Both the position numbers and the translations under genes were made by a program. A stretch of 64,000 bases of DNA from Peribacillus muralis (lineage in GTDB: Bacteria; Bacillota; Bacilli; Bacillales; DSM-1321): NCBI RefSeq assembly GCF_001645685.2, contig NZ_CP017080.1, forward strand, positions 734,001 through 798,000, given 5' to 3'. The notes beneath the pieces were generated by a model, which had not been told where the DNA came from, ran no database searches, and was given only the letters and a program-made list of their open reading frames with translations. Numbering within the stretch: the first letter of the stretch is position 1; every line of letters begins with the position of its first letter. Below are positions 25,696-35,049 of this stretch, piece after piece.

Positions 25696-27315
25696 TTAAA
25701 CCGATTTTTTCACTGGTGAAGGCAGTAAAGGTACATCCAATTTTTCTTCTTTGGCTTGTTGGATTACTTTATCCTTACGGACATCACGTAAAAACAGTGA
25801 GAGTACGATTCCGACAACCGCGAAGCCTGTTGCCCAAAAGAATGCATCATTGATACCCATTACATTAGCTTGCCCCTGGATTTGGGTAGAAATCAATGAC
25901 ATTGCTGTTTCCCTTGCTTGCTCGCTCGTTTGATTCATGGTGCTCATGATGGATTGGACGATCGCTTGGAAATTCTGAACAAAACCGGGATCACTCGTAC
26001 TCATATCCATTCCTAAGGAAGTTCCATGGAAAGTAGCGCGATTGGTATAGATGGTCGTGACAAAGCTGGTACCGATGGCCCCGGTCACTTGTTTAAGCGT
26101 ATTGCTCATCGCCGTTCCATGGGTATTCAAGTACTTCGGCAGCTGATTCATCCCGGCTGTCATGATCGGCATCATCAGCATGGACATTCCAAGGGCACGA
26201 ATGGCGTAGATGATGACCAAGGTCGAATACGTGGTCTCCGTAGTCAATTTAGCGAATTCATAGGTTGTGACCGCGGTTATCGCTAACCCAATCAATGCTA
26301 GTGGACGTGGCCCCACTTTGTCGAATAGCGCTCCAGAAATGGGTGACATCACCATCATTACAAGGGCTCCCGGCAGCATCAACAGTCCGGATTGAACAGG
26401 TGTAAATCCTCTTAACGTCTGTAAATAAATAGGCAATAAGAAAATGCCTGTAAACATGGCAACTGTAACGATGGCCGAAATGATATTCGATAATACGAAC
26501 ATGTCATATTTAAATACACGGAAGTCGAGCATTGGTGTATCCGATTTTAGCTGTTGAACCACAAATAGGGTCAGCAGGATGAGTCCGATGATGATCGTTC
26601 CGAGAACGAGGGAATCCGTCCAGCCTTTGGAACCTGCTTCACTGACACCGTATAAGAGTGAGGCGACACCGATCAAGGATAGTGATGCACCCAATAAGTC
26701 CAATTTGATCTTCTTGGGCTCCGCAACATTCCGCATACTTAAGAAGGCTAGAATCATGATGATCATGCCTAATGGGACCATTGCGTAGAACATGACCCGC
26801 CAGCTATATTCCTGTATGACCCAACCTGATAAAGTCGGTCCGATGGCAGGGGCAAACATGATGGCCAACCCGAAGATTCCCATCCCTTTTCCGCGCATTT
26901 CCGGCGGGAAGATAAAAAGGATGATCGTCATGACCAATGGCTGCAGGATTCCTCCGCCGGCAGCCTGAATCAACCGGCCTGTGAGGATGACTGGGAAATT
27001 TGGCGCTATGCCGCAGATAAGGGTTCCGACCGTAAATAGAAACATGGCAGCCAAAAATAGAATTCGCGTGCCGAATCGTTCTATCAGGAAGGCGGACAGT
27101 GGGATCAATGCCCCGTTCACAAGCATGAAACCAGTTGATAACCACTGAATCGTCGTCGCAGCTACATTGAATTCGGCCATCATCCTCGGCATGGCGACAC
27201 TAAGCAGGGTTTGGTTCAAAATGACCATGAACAAACCCAGCATTAAGATAATTAACATCGGGGCAAACTGTTTCATGCCCTTGTTTTCGTTTATTGAGAT
27301 TGTTTGAGAAGCCAT
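25696..27315 (-). CDS. DHA2-family multidrug MFS transporter (EmrB/LmrB-like)
   Basis: The 539-residue, 14-helix major facilitator exports drugs or lipophilic compounds using the proton gradient. It shows the family motifs GFMLVNGALIPLSAFLIERFGTR (motif A region), RLIQAAGGG and APAIGPTLSGW (motif C). A cytosolic tail with many Lys follows. The ATG at 27315 follows ggaggc. It lies 38 bases downstream of an HlyD-type adaptor gene, giving an EmrA-EmrB pair under the divergent MarR gene. Confidence 0.93.
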   Translation of the reverse strand: MASQTISINENKGMKQFAPMLIILMLGLFMVILNQTLLSVAMPRMMAEFNVAATTIQWLSTGFMLVNGALIPLSAFLIERFGTRILFLAAMFLFTVGTLICGIAPNFPVILTGRLIQAAGGGILQPLVMTIILFIFPPEMRGKGMGIFGLAIMFAPAIGPTLSGWVIQEYSWRVMFYAMVPLGMIIMILAFLSMRNVAEPKKIKLDLLGASLSLIGVASLLYGVSEAGSKGWTDSLVLGTIIIGLILLTLFVVQQLKSDTPMLDFRVFKYDMFVLSNIISAIVTVAMFTGIFLLPIYLQTLRGFTPVQSGLLMLPGALVMMVMSPISGALFDKVGPRPLALIGLAITAVTTYEFAKLTTETTYSTLVIIYAIRALGMSMLMMPIMTAGMNQLPKYLNTHGTAMSNTLKQVTGAIGTSFVTTIYTNRATFHGTSLGMDMSTSDPGFVQNFQAIVQSIMSTMNQTSEQARETAMSLISTQIQGQANVMGINDAFFWATGFAVVGIVLSLFLRDVRKDKVIQQAKEEKLDVPLLPSPVKKSV

Positions 27316-27353
27316 TTAAGGAAAGCCTCCTTTCTATATAACTGTGTAGCCAA

Positions 27354-28007
27354 TTAATTTGTTGAGATTTTCACTTCTGCATTCATACCAGGCAGAACTT
27401 TATCGGATGGTGCTTTAATGGAAATTTTAACTGGTACCTTTTGCGTGACTTTCGTATAGTTTCCGCTGCTGTTTTGGTTGCCCATCACGGAAAAGACGGA
27501 AGTTGTAGCATAACCGATTTGTTCCAATGTACCTTCGAAGACAGTACCGGAATCGCCATCGATGATGATATCGACACTGTCACCTTTTTCAATATCTTTC
27601 AATTTGTTTTCTTCAATATTGGCTGTGATGGATAAATCATCCATATCAATGGTTTGAGCCAGTGTTTGACCTGCTTGGACTAGCTGTTCATCATGTACCT
27701 GAGTTTTAACGACAGTACCTTGTGCGGCTGTTTTTACCGTTTCTTTTCCTTCTGCACTGGTTACGTTCGCCACTTTAGCATTTTTGCTGACACTGTCACC
27801 TTCTTCTAAGTCCCAATCCGCTAGTTTACCGGCAGCAGGTGCAACGATCGTATATAAATCTCCTGTCACTTTTGCTTCATCCGTTTTAATGAAATTCGTG
27901 CTTTCATAATAGTAATAAGCCCCACCGGCTACAACCGCTAATATAATAACCAAACCAATGACATTGATTAAAACTAAACGTCCTCTATTCACTTGTTTCG
28001 CCTCCAA
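27354..28007 (-). CDS. HlyD/EmrA-family efflux adaptor
   Basis: This 217-residue membrane-fusion protein has an N-terminal signal-anchor helix (about residues 8-30). A biotinyl-lipoyl-like domain follows (DLYTIVAPAAGKLADWDLEEGDSV, then AAQGTVVKTQV), and beta-barrel segments after it (VDIIIDGDSGTVFEGTLEQIG). It lacks the long alpha-hairpin of Gram-negative adaptors, as expected for a Gram-positive cell. It would assist the adjacent MFS exporter at the outer face of the membrane. A ggaggcg site precedes the ATG. Confidence 0.92.
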   Translation of the reverse strand: MEAKQVNRGRLVLINVIGLVIILAVVAGGAYYYYESTNFIKTDEAKVTGDLYTIVAPAAGKLADWDLEEGDSVSKNAKVANVTSAEGKETVKTAAQGTVVKTQVHDEQLVQAGQTLAQTIDMDDLSITANIEENKLKDIEKGDSVDIIIDGDSGTVFEGTLEQIGYATTSVFSVMGNQNSSGNYTKVTQKVPVKISIKAPSDKVLPGMNAEVKISTN

Positions 28008-28101
28008 AAAATATTGTTGATTGATACATATAACTTAAATAGCTTCGCTTGACCTGATTTATCTAATACCTGCCTCCTATATAACATGTTTATTATTAAT
28101 T

Positions 28102-28139
28102 TTAATAAATATTAATTTTTATAAGTATTAACATTAATA
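28102..28139. promoter_or_regulatory. Candidate MarR operators: two 14-bp palindromes
   Basis: TTAATA-AA-TATTAA (28102-28115) and TATTAA-CA-TTAATA (28126-28139) are perfect inverted repeats with 2-base centres, ten bases apart. They lie in the AT-rich gap between the divergent HlyD and MarR genes (28008-28324). Size and symmetry suit MarR dimers. Low complexity makes chance possible. Confidence 0.5.
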
Positions 28140-28324
28140 AGTAAAGAGTTTACCAGTTTAATTAATTTTTGTCATGTATTTTATTCCGAAAAATAGTGGG
28201 AAATAAATACAAATTTTTGGGATTAATTTAAAATTTTTAAAGTTTTAAGGATATATGGGAAGGAAGGTTGACAATGTAATGGCGTTTAATTAAATTTAAG
28301 AGGTAGGATTGTCCTATATAAGGA

Positions 28325-28783
28325 GTGAGAAGGCTGGATTTTAAATGGGAAGTAACGAATAGTATAGAAATGCAGATTTTTCGGATTAGGAAGAAACTTC
28401 GTGCCATCGTGGCGAAAAACCTTCAGCCTTATGGATTAACGTCGCCTCAATTTTTCATATTATTGATATTAAAAAAAGAGGGATCGATTAAATCGACAGA
28501 TCTGGCTGACTTCTTGACCGTAAAGCCAAGTGCGATCACCGTATTTGTAGATAAGCTGGTCGAAATGGATTATGTGAAGCGCCAGCCCTCTGAAAAGGAC
28601 CGCAGGGTCATTAACCTTGAATTGAAAGAGGCGGGAAAAGAGATTTTGGGAAAAGTGCTTGCGGAGCATAACCGTTCGATAGGGAAGAACTTCAATTCAT
28701 TCACGGAAGAAGAACTGCAGGATCTTATGGGTAAATTGGAAACGATTGAAAAGGCGGCAGATCAAAACCTTTTGGATGATTGA
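28325..28783 (+). CDS. MarR-family transcriptional regulator
   Basis: The 152-residue winged-helix regulator has the MarR core: LTSPQFFILLILKKEGSIKSTDLADFL, the recognition helix VKPSAITVFVDKLVEMDYV, and the wing RQPSEKDRRVINLELKEAG. Dimerisation helices lie at both ends. It most likely represses the divergent HlyD-MFS(-flavodoxin) operon, releasing on binding a toxic ligand. The start is uncertain: GTG 28325 overlaps the aaggag site, and an initiator a few codons downstream is possible. It ends at a terminator shared with ygaE. Confidence 0.9.
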   Translation: MRRLDFKWEVTNSIEMQIFRIRKKLRAIVAKNLQPYGLTSPQFFILLILKKEGSIKSTDLADFLTVKPSAITVFVDKLVEMDYVKRQPSEKDRRVINLELKEAGKEILGKVLAEHNRSIGKNFNSFTEEELQDLMGKLETIEKAADQNLLDD

Positions 28784-28810
28784 ACGTACAGGCATCCTCA
28801 AAATAGAGAC

Positions 28811-28846
28811 AAAAAAAGACGGTTCCGAGGAGAACCGTCTTTTTTT
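28811..28846. terminator. Bidirectional terminator between marR and ygaE
   Basis: GACGGTTC (28818-28825) pairs with GAACCGTC (28832-28839), flanked by seven A and eight T. Confidence 0.92.
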
Positions 28847-29936
28847 AATCTTCTTCATATTGAACAGAAATTTCGTTTTCTTCCTTATGGAAGGACTGAA
28901 AGCTGACAATCAGCTTTTCAAGATGCTCCAATTGTTCGTCATATTCGATGACGGAAGAAATCAATGGAACAAGGCGGGCAGAAAGGTGGCCAAGATCATC
29001 ATGCATTTCATCCACATGATTTTGCTGTTCGAAAAAGTGGGCTAGCAGTTCTTTCCGACTTAAACAATCCTGGTCCCAATCCTCAATCTCCCCGATTGAT
29101 TTGATTTTTTCAATATGCAATAAAATCAACTGCTCATGCTTCCGGATCAAGGAATCGAGCTGGTGTAGGATACTCCGCTGGAAACCTTCAGGCATTTGAT
29201 AGATCTCATTCTCGAATTTATGGATTCGCTTCAAGGTTTCAAACGCTTTTTTCGTTGTAATGATCATCTGCCGGTAAATGACAAGCTTCCTAGCTTTAGC
29301 TAAACTGTTCTTCTTGAAATATTCCCGTTCCTCTTTGTACATGGAATAGATATGTTCCAAATCGAGCAATTCCGCTTTCAGGCGGCTGATGTCTTTCTTC
29401 AATAAAGTGTGTTCTGTAGCATGCCTTGTGCTGATCCTGATCCATTTCAAGATATCTTCCGTCACATCGGTAATCCGTGTATACAGCTTTGCTTCATACT
29501 TGGGAGGAATGAATACGAGATTCACGACAAAAGATGAAACGATACCAAGCAAAACGGAGGAGAGACGTATAAAGGCAAAATTCAGGAATTCCCCGTCCTG
29601 GCTTTCCATGATGGCAATGACCGTCACGATGGACAGGACAATCGTTTTATCCATTTTCAATTTTAAATTGATGGTTATGACAACCATGACGGCAAGGCCG
29701 ATTATAAAAATATCATTTCCGAACAGCAAAACGAAGGAGACAGCAACCAACGCACCAATGATATTTCCTTGTATTTGCTCCAGCACCGTTTGGTATGAAC
29801 GGTAAATGGTCGGCTGTATGGCAAAAATTGCAGCAATCCCAGAAAGGACAGGAGCAGGCAGGTTAAGCAGTTCCGAAAGATAAAGCGCTAAAACGATTGC
29901 TATTCCTGTTTTGAGAATGCGGGCACCAAACTTCAT
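28845..29936 (-). CDS. ygaE: Aromatic acid exporter family (ArAE/FUSC-like) membrane protein YgaE
   Basis: The 363-residue protein has an N-terminal membrane domain of about six helices (residues 1-150, starting MKFGARILKTGIAIVLALYL and including AIFAIQPTIYRSYQTVLEQIQGN split over two helices). A long cytosolic coiled-coil domain follows (150-360). This is the ArAE_1 / FUSC-like layout of Bacillus YgaE. Transport substrate is unproven. Its position near gsaB agrees with B. subtilis, although a large glutamate synthase gene is inserted between them here. Confidence 0.87.
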   Translation of the reverse strand: MKFGARILKTGIAIVLALYLSELLNLPAPVLSGIAAIFAIQPTIYRSYQTVLEQIQGNIIGALVAVSFVLLFGNDIFIIGLAVMVVITINLKLKMDKTIVLSIVTVIAIMESQDGEFLNFAFIRLSSVLLGIVSSFVVNLVFIPPKYEAKLYTRITDVTEDILKWIRISTRHATEHTLLKKDISRLKAELLDLEHIYSMYKEEREYFKKNSLAKARKLVIYRQMIITTKKAFETLKRIHKFENEIYQMPEGFQRSILHQLDSLIRKHEQLILLHIEKIKSIGEIEDWDQDCLSRKELLAHFFEQQNHVDEMHDDLGHLSARLVPLISSVIEYDEQLEHLEKLIVSFQSFHKEENEISVQYEED

Positions 29937-30196
29937 ATATAGGATAATCCTTTCTTTGTAATTTATATGGCACTAATTATATATAGGCTTTTGCTTAAAG
30001 TTGTATTCTACCTTATTTGTTAGTACTTTACACTAAAATGATGGGATGTAAACAAAAAGTAATCCTCAAATTATCCTTACAAATACAAGAGGCAAATTCC
30101 AGTTTAATATATAAAGAAAATATAGGCAATTTAATGATTGTATTAAATGGTTATTTTTTCTGCTGCTCACTACTGATCCAAGCCTAATATGACTGG
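29937..30196. other. Intergenic AT-rich stretch without recognised gene
   Basis: Apart from the promoter region expected for ygaE (minus strand) and the terminator at 30197-30232, I see no open frame with a ribosome-binding site and no RNA motif. Confidence 0.6.
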
Positions 30197-30232
30197 AAAA
30201 AACTGATGCTGGGGTTACTTAGCATCAGTTTT
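30197..30232 (-). terminator. Terminator of the glutamate synthase gene
   Basis: AACTGATGCT (30201-30210) pairs with AGCATCAGTT (30221-30230). On the minus strand six T follow. Confidence 0.9.
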
Positions 30233-30254
30233 ATGGATGAATGGTTGTTGTACA

Positions 30255-33200
30255 TCATTCCGTGGAAACGGCTGGATCGGCCTGTTCCTTAACTGGAACG
30301 ACCTGAAGGAAATGCTTTTCGGGATTATGAAGCAGGGCTTCCAAGGAAGTTGCTTCTTCCGTTTGGCCTTGTTCTTTCAATAGAACCGTATAGCTGCCAA
30401 GAAGTTCCGTAACGTCCTGTATGCCTCGGGAAGAGAGGGGCTCTATCGAAATCTTTGCCCCTTTGGCAACCCGTTTCTTAATCACGTCTTTCGTTAAACC
30501 ACTTTCAGGCTGTTGGCGTAAATAAACGACACCGCCGGTCATGCCTGCACAAATCCAAGGACCGGGATCGCCTAGAACCAGCCCTCTCCCATTTGTCATA
30601 TATTCAAACGCGAAGCCTTTAATATTGGAAGTTATGGCTATATTGCCGGTTTCTCTTTCCGGAAGGGGTTGTTTCAACAATCCGCCAATGATCATATCGG
30701 CTCCTGAAAGCCGGATTCCCGCCCTGGAATCGGCATCGCCTTGGGCAATGAGAAGACCGTGCTGTGCGCCGTACCCGAAGCCCTTGCCGACGGAACCATT
30801 GTAGAACTTCCCATCTTTTCCGGGAGATTTAAAGATGGCGATATTCCCGCCAATCGAGGTTTTGCCAATTCCATCCTGGGCACCGCCATTCACGCTGATC
30901 GAAATTCCCTCCGTATTATAAGCTCCAAGTCCATTGCCTGGTATGGAACCATTTTGGTAGGAGAGATGGACAGGAGGGAGTTTTTTGTAAGATCCATCAA
31001 GTCTGCCCCTAACCCGGTGACACGAGACCCTGCTGCCGAGTACACGCTGCTCGGAAGTGATCGAGTTGTAGCTGCGGGATTGCTGTAGGTCATCCACATG
31101 TGAATCCAGATATTCGGCACCAACTGCAACTTGCATCGAGCTTTCATTCAAATATGCCTCTTTTTCCTGCTGGGAGAATGGCGTAATATCCAGATTTTTT
31201 AATAGATAGGTTAAATCCAATGAATGCTGTCCCTTAACTTGCTGCAGCAAATCGGACCGGCCGACGATGTCCTGAAGATTTTTCACGCCAAGCGACCCGG
31301 TCAATAGTTTAAGTTCATTGGCGAATGCACCATACATATTCATTAAGCCTTGAACGGCCAAATCGAATTTTCGCGGGACGAAACGTCGCAGCCCGTGCTC
31401 CTTCGCTTGTGCTTCCGATTCGATCTGGGTGGCGATGCCGACATGACATGTATCAAGGTGACATCCTCGGCATGTCGTACAGCCGACCGCAATCATCGAA
31501 AGGGTGCCAAATCCAACCCGGTTTGCCCCAAGCAGCATCACTTTCATGATATCCATTGAGCTTTTTAAACCGCCGTCAGCCCAAATTTCAACGCTTTGGC
31601 GTATGCCTGCCTCAAGAAGCGCATTATGGGCCGCCTTCACTCCAATCTCGACTGGAAGACCGACATGTGCAAGTGCATGGATCCTGGCTGCTCCCGTTCC
31701 GCCATCAAAACCGGAAAGCGTAATGATATCGGCCCCTGCCTTGGCTATCCCGACTGCAATCGTACCTATGTTGGGAACGACAGGTACTTTCACGGCCACT
31801 TTCGCTTTATCGTTCGCCGTTTTCAACTCATGGATCATTTGGGCCAAATCTTCAATTGAATAAATATCATGGTTATTGGAAGGGGAGATCAAATCGGAAC
31901 CGATCGTTGCATTTCTGGCTTCTGCAATCTTCGCTGTAACCTTGGAGCCGGGAAGGTGCCCCCCCTCACCAGGCTTTGCGCCTTGCCCAATTTTTATTTC
32001 CAATAGATTCGAAGAATTCAAGAGTTCTGCATTGACACCGAAACGTCCTGAAGCGATTTGCTGTCCGCGTGATTTCGGATATTTGCCAAGCATATCCTTG
32101 ATTTCCCCGCCTTCACCATTCATGCTGATCATGCCTAGCCGTTCGGCAGCCTCAGCATACGCACGGAAAGCAATCTCGTTTTGAGACCCAAAGGACATGG
32201 AGGCTATAACGAAAGGGAGGTCCTGTTCACCGATCGAGAGACTGACTTTTTCAGATGATATCTGGGCATCTGAATTTTTTAAAGATGTTAAATGGCGGAT
32301 CGCCGTAGGATTGGACTCTTCCTGCTCGGTGATCTTCTCGCGATAAGCGTCATAGTCCCCGGTCGAAGCCACTTCACCGATCGACTTCCAAATTCTAGGG
32401 AATAGGTGAAAGGTCTTTCCCATGCGTTCTTTATCGTTTTTGTAATCTTCCGCACGATTGATGGCATCAGCTTTGATTTTATCGAAATTATAGTCCAGAT
32501 CATCTGACCCAAAGAAGTTAGCCACATTTAAATATGCCGCGATTTCCTCATGTAAGCCGATGCTCGAGAAAAGCCTTCCATAACCGCGGAGCTCATGAAT
32601 TCCGATGGTGGAAATAACCTTCTCGAGCCCCTTCGTTAAGGAGTTATATAGATTGGTAACACCCTTTATATCATCAGAAGATAAGGAAAGGAACATATAA
32701 TACGGACTGATCAAGTTTGCTCCAAAACCATAAGAAACGATGATATCATGCAATGACCTTAGTGATGCGGAACGTAAAAGGATGGAGCAATCCCGGCGCT
32801 TGCCCGTGTTTACCAAAGCCTGATCGACAGCTGAGGTGACAAGATGGGGATCAAGCAGCAAGTGACCATTTTGATGGGCGAGTGCATCATCCAAAATGAG
32901 CAGCGTTTTGCCGCTGTCCACAGCAGCGATAGCCTCATGGGTAATCCTGGTCAGGGCATTTGTAATGCTTTCGTTCTCCTTGAAGGTGCTTGAAAGGAAA
33001 TGCACAAGCTTTTGGTCCTCGTTATTTTTGATGAATTGATCATAGCTTGGCTGTGAAAGGATGGAAGAACATTCATAGCCGGTCAAGCCTTCAATCAATA
33101 AGGGAGACAGCAGCTCGTAAACTTTGCCTGCCTTTTTCGCTTCGAATAGGGAAGGACGTTTTCCGATGATGGTCCTCGTCGAGAAATGCTCTGTTTCCCG

Positions 33201-34727
33201 ATCCCGGTCGATGGCTGGGTTGGTTACGACCGCTACGCTTTCCTTAATGAAGTCTGCAATATTGGTCCGTTGCGGATTGAGTGCAGCGAGTGGTGCATCA
33301 TGACCAAGGGAACGAATGGGCTCAGCGCCTTTCTCGGCCATCTGTTCCACTAATTGAACATGCTCCCTCTCCCAGCCAAAGGCTTTATACTGACCATTAT
33401 GAATGGCTTGCGTGTTTGTCATGGAGACAATTTTTTCAAAAGCATGCGGCTGCAAGCGGACGCGATCATTCGCAAGAATGAATCGATTGCTGAATAAGTT
33501 GAATACTTTTTCCTGATAATCCTTGTAGGTGTACAATTCAATGGAGTCGCCGTTCCATTTCAAGCCCACTTTCTCTCCAGGACCCATCGGTTTAGGATCA
33601 CCGGTAAATACACTGGAAGGGATGATCCCAGGTTCTGAAGTGAACATATAGGACGATTCCGTTTCAATATTCCATAGCGGACGCAAACCTAAAGAGTCGA
33701 CAGAGAACACGGCTTCGTCGCCGAAGCGGGAAATGATTCCTGCCGGGCCCTGTGCGAAATGGCCCCATGCTTCCCGTAAATACGTATATAAGTCTTGTAA
33801 GTGATCGGGGTATTCCTTGATTTCATTGATGATTGGCGGGAACATAAGGTCGACGGCTTCAAACAAGGAGTAGCCATGCCGGCATATGAAGGTTTCGATC
33901 GTCTTATTTAAATCCTGTGAGTCGCTTCCATCCTTTGCGATGGGAACGCCGATCATTTTCGCTTCATCACGTAATTTGGCGATCGTATTGATTTCACCAT
34001 TATGGCCAAGCACGCTGAAAGGCTGGACCCGAAAGAAGCTTGAAAGGGTATTGGTCGAAAAGCGATTATGTCCAAGTGTCATCGAGGAGGCTGCTATTGG
34101 GTCGGCAAGATCAAGGTAATAGGCAGGGAGCGTATCACCGGCACCCATCACTTTGTAGACCGCATGATGCTGGCTTAAGGATGCAACATGGATGAAATTA
34201 CTTTTTTCGATGTCTGAGGTCAGCTCAAAAAGGACATTTGAAAGCTCTTCACTGTTGACGGTGGGGGCAGAACAGGCAAACTGCCAAAACACAGGGTCTT
34301 CTTGAATGGCAATTGGCCCCAGGGCTTCGGAACGGTATGCTTTATCCGTCTCGAAGATCAAGGAAAGCCCATGTTGAAGCAGCTTTTCTTTGACTTCGAT
34401 TTTTAAGTCGTCAGCGGCTGCTTTTTTGCTTAAAAATAAGTGGCCGACTATGAAGCCATCTTGATCGACGGAGCCTGGATCGACATTGGCCGCTTCCAGC
34501 TTCTTTTTCCATAGAGCCCGCGGAATATCGATATGGATTCCGGCGCCATCTCCTTCTCCATTGATGAAGCCGCAGCGGTGATTCATTTTAACGAGGGCAT
34601 CGATGCAGGCAAAGATGTTTTCGTTTGTAGCGATTTTCTTTTTTTCGATGCAGGCAACGATTCCGCAGGCATCATGTTCTTGCTTGTGAAACTCATTGAA
34701 TGTAGCGGGTGTCCATTGATGGGTCAT
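30255..34727 (-). CDS. Stand-alone glutamate synthase large subunit
   Basis: The 1490-residue enzyme has the standard order: a class-II glutamine amidotransferase domain starting at the nucleophile in EHDACGIVA (Cys21), a central domain, and an FMN/synthase domain (about 790-1160) with GKYPKSRGQQIASGRFG and IGQGAKPGEGGHLPG. The [3Fe-4S] cysteines lie in CTTCRGCHLDTCHVGIATQ. The C-terminal GXGXG beta-helix comes last. It converts glutamine and 2-oxoglutarate to two glutamates. No small subunit (gltB/GltD) gene is adjacent, so the electron donor is unclear. The nearest strong ribosome-binding site is about 40 bases before the ATG. Confidence 0.92.
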   Translation of the reverse strand: MTHQWTPATFNEFHKQEHDACGIVACIEKKKIATNENIFACIDALVKMNHRCGFINGEGDGAGIHIDIPRALWKKKLEAANVDPGSVDQDGFIVGHLFLSKKAAADDLKIEVKEKLLQHGLSLIFETDKAYRSEALGPIAIQEDPVFWQFACSAPTVNSEELSNVLFELTSDIEKSNFIHVASLSQHHAVYKVMGAGDTLPAYYLDLADPIAASSMTLGHNRFSTNTLSSFFRVQPFSVLGHNGEINTIAKLRDEAKMIGVPIAKDGSDSQDLNKTIETFICRHGYSLFEAVDLMFPPIINEIKEYPDHLQDLYTYLREAWGHFAQGPAGIISRFGDEAVFSVDSLGLRPLWNIETESSYMFTSEPGIIPSSVFTGDPKPMGPGEKVGLKWNGDSIELYTYKDYQEKVFNLFSNRFILANDRVRLQPHAFEKIVSMTNTQAIHNGQYKAFGWEREHVQLVEQMAEKGAEPIRSLGHDAPLAALNPQRTNIADFIKESVAVVTNPAIDRDRETEHFSTRTIIGKRPSLFEAKKAGKVYELLSPLLIEGLTGYECSSILSQPSYDQFIKNNEDQKLVHFLSSTFKENESITNALTRITHEAIAAVDSGKTLLILDDALAHQNGHLLLDPHLVTSAVDQALVNTGKRRDCSILLRSASLRSLHDIIVSYGFGANLISPYYMFLSLSSDDIKGVTNLYNSLTKGLEKVISTIGIHELRGYGRLFSSIGLHEEIAAYLNVANFFGSDDLDYNFDKIKADAINRAEDYKNDKERMGKTFHLFPRIWKSIGEVASTGDYDAYREKITEQEESNPTAIRHLTSLKNSDAQISSEKVSLSIGEQDLPFVIASMSFGSQNEIAFRAYAEAAERLGMISMNGEGGEIKDMLGKYPKSRGQQIASGRFGVNAELLNSSNLLEIKIGQGAKPGEGGHLPGSKVTAKIAEARNATIGSDLISPSNNHDIYSIEDLAQMIHELKTANDKAKVAVKVPVVPNIGTIAVGIAKAGADIITLSGFDGGTGAARIHALAHVGLPVEIGVKAAHNALLEAGIRQSVEIWADGGLKSSMDIMKVMLLGANRVGFGTLSMIAVGCTTCRGCHLDTCHVGIATQIESEAQAKEHGLRRFVPRKFDLAVQGLMNMYGAFANELKLLTGSLGVKNLQDIVGRSDLLQQVKGQHSLDLTYLLKNLDITPFSQQEKEAYLNESSMQVAVGAEYLDSHVDDLQQSRSYNSITSEQRVLGSRVSCHRVRGRLDGSYKKLPPVHLSYQNGSIPGNGLGAYNTEGISISVNGGAQDGIGKTSIGGNIAIFKSPGKDGKFYNGSVGKGFGYGAQHGLLIAQGDADSRAGIRLSGADMIIGGLLKQPLPERETGNIAITSNIKGFAFEYMTNGRGLVLGDPGPWICAGMTGGVVYLRQQPESGLTKDVIKKRVAKGAKISIEPLSSRGIQDVTELLGSYTVLLKEQGQTEEATSLEALLHNPEKHFLQVVPVKEQADPAVSTE

Positions 34728-34876
34728 ATATGCGGCTTGAATAAGGTTACCCTTATTTTCTGCCTTTCACCTCCTGTAGCATTTGATTTAATGGGGGATA
34801 TTAATGAACCCGAACGATAGTCCAAGTTCTTGATAGATTGAAAGTAAGGATATAAATGTATATAAATGTAATTATA
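34728..34876 (-). promoter_or_regulatory. Promoter and unusual leader of the glutamate synthase gene
   Basis: On the minus strand a -10 TATAAT lies at 34876-34871, with a weak -35 TTCTGA 17 bases before it. The leader contains a nine-codon frame (34782-34753) that embeds AGGAGGTG (34775-34768). The perfect hairpin AATAAGG-TTAC/GTAA-CCTTATT (34757-34740) follows. The synthase ATG lies 12 bases beyond the hairpin. The rest of the gap to gsaB (to 35001) is AT-rich and shows nothing else. Confidence 0.5.
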
Positions 34877-35001
34877 TCATATCATTTAAATATTCAGAAA
34901 TCAATTTTTTATACAATGAGATGGATGTGCGTGTGGAGGCGATTTCCCTATGCGAAGGGGAAGGAAGGTTGATTTAAAAGAGTATTTTGCCTGTGGATAA
35001 G

Positions 35002-35032
35002 AAAACCCCAAGAATGAAGAATATCCTGGGGT
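35002..35032 (-). terminator. Terminator of gsaB
   Basis: On the minus strand CCCCAGGA pairs with TCTTGGGG (one mismatch), followed by TTTTCTT. Confidence 0.75.
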
Positions 35033-35049
35033 GTATAAAAAATGTATAA

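Noticed and set aside
31504..31863. 119-codon plus-strand frame inside the glutamate synthase gene
   Set aside because: It is antisense to a conserved domain of a full-length enzyme, without ribosome-binding site; it is a compositional shadow.
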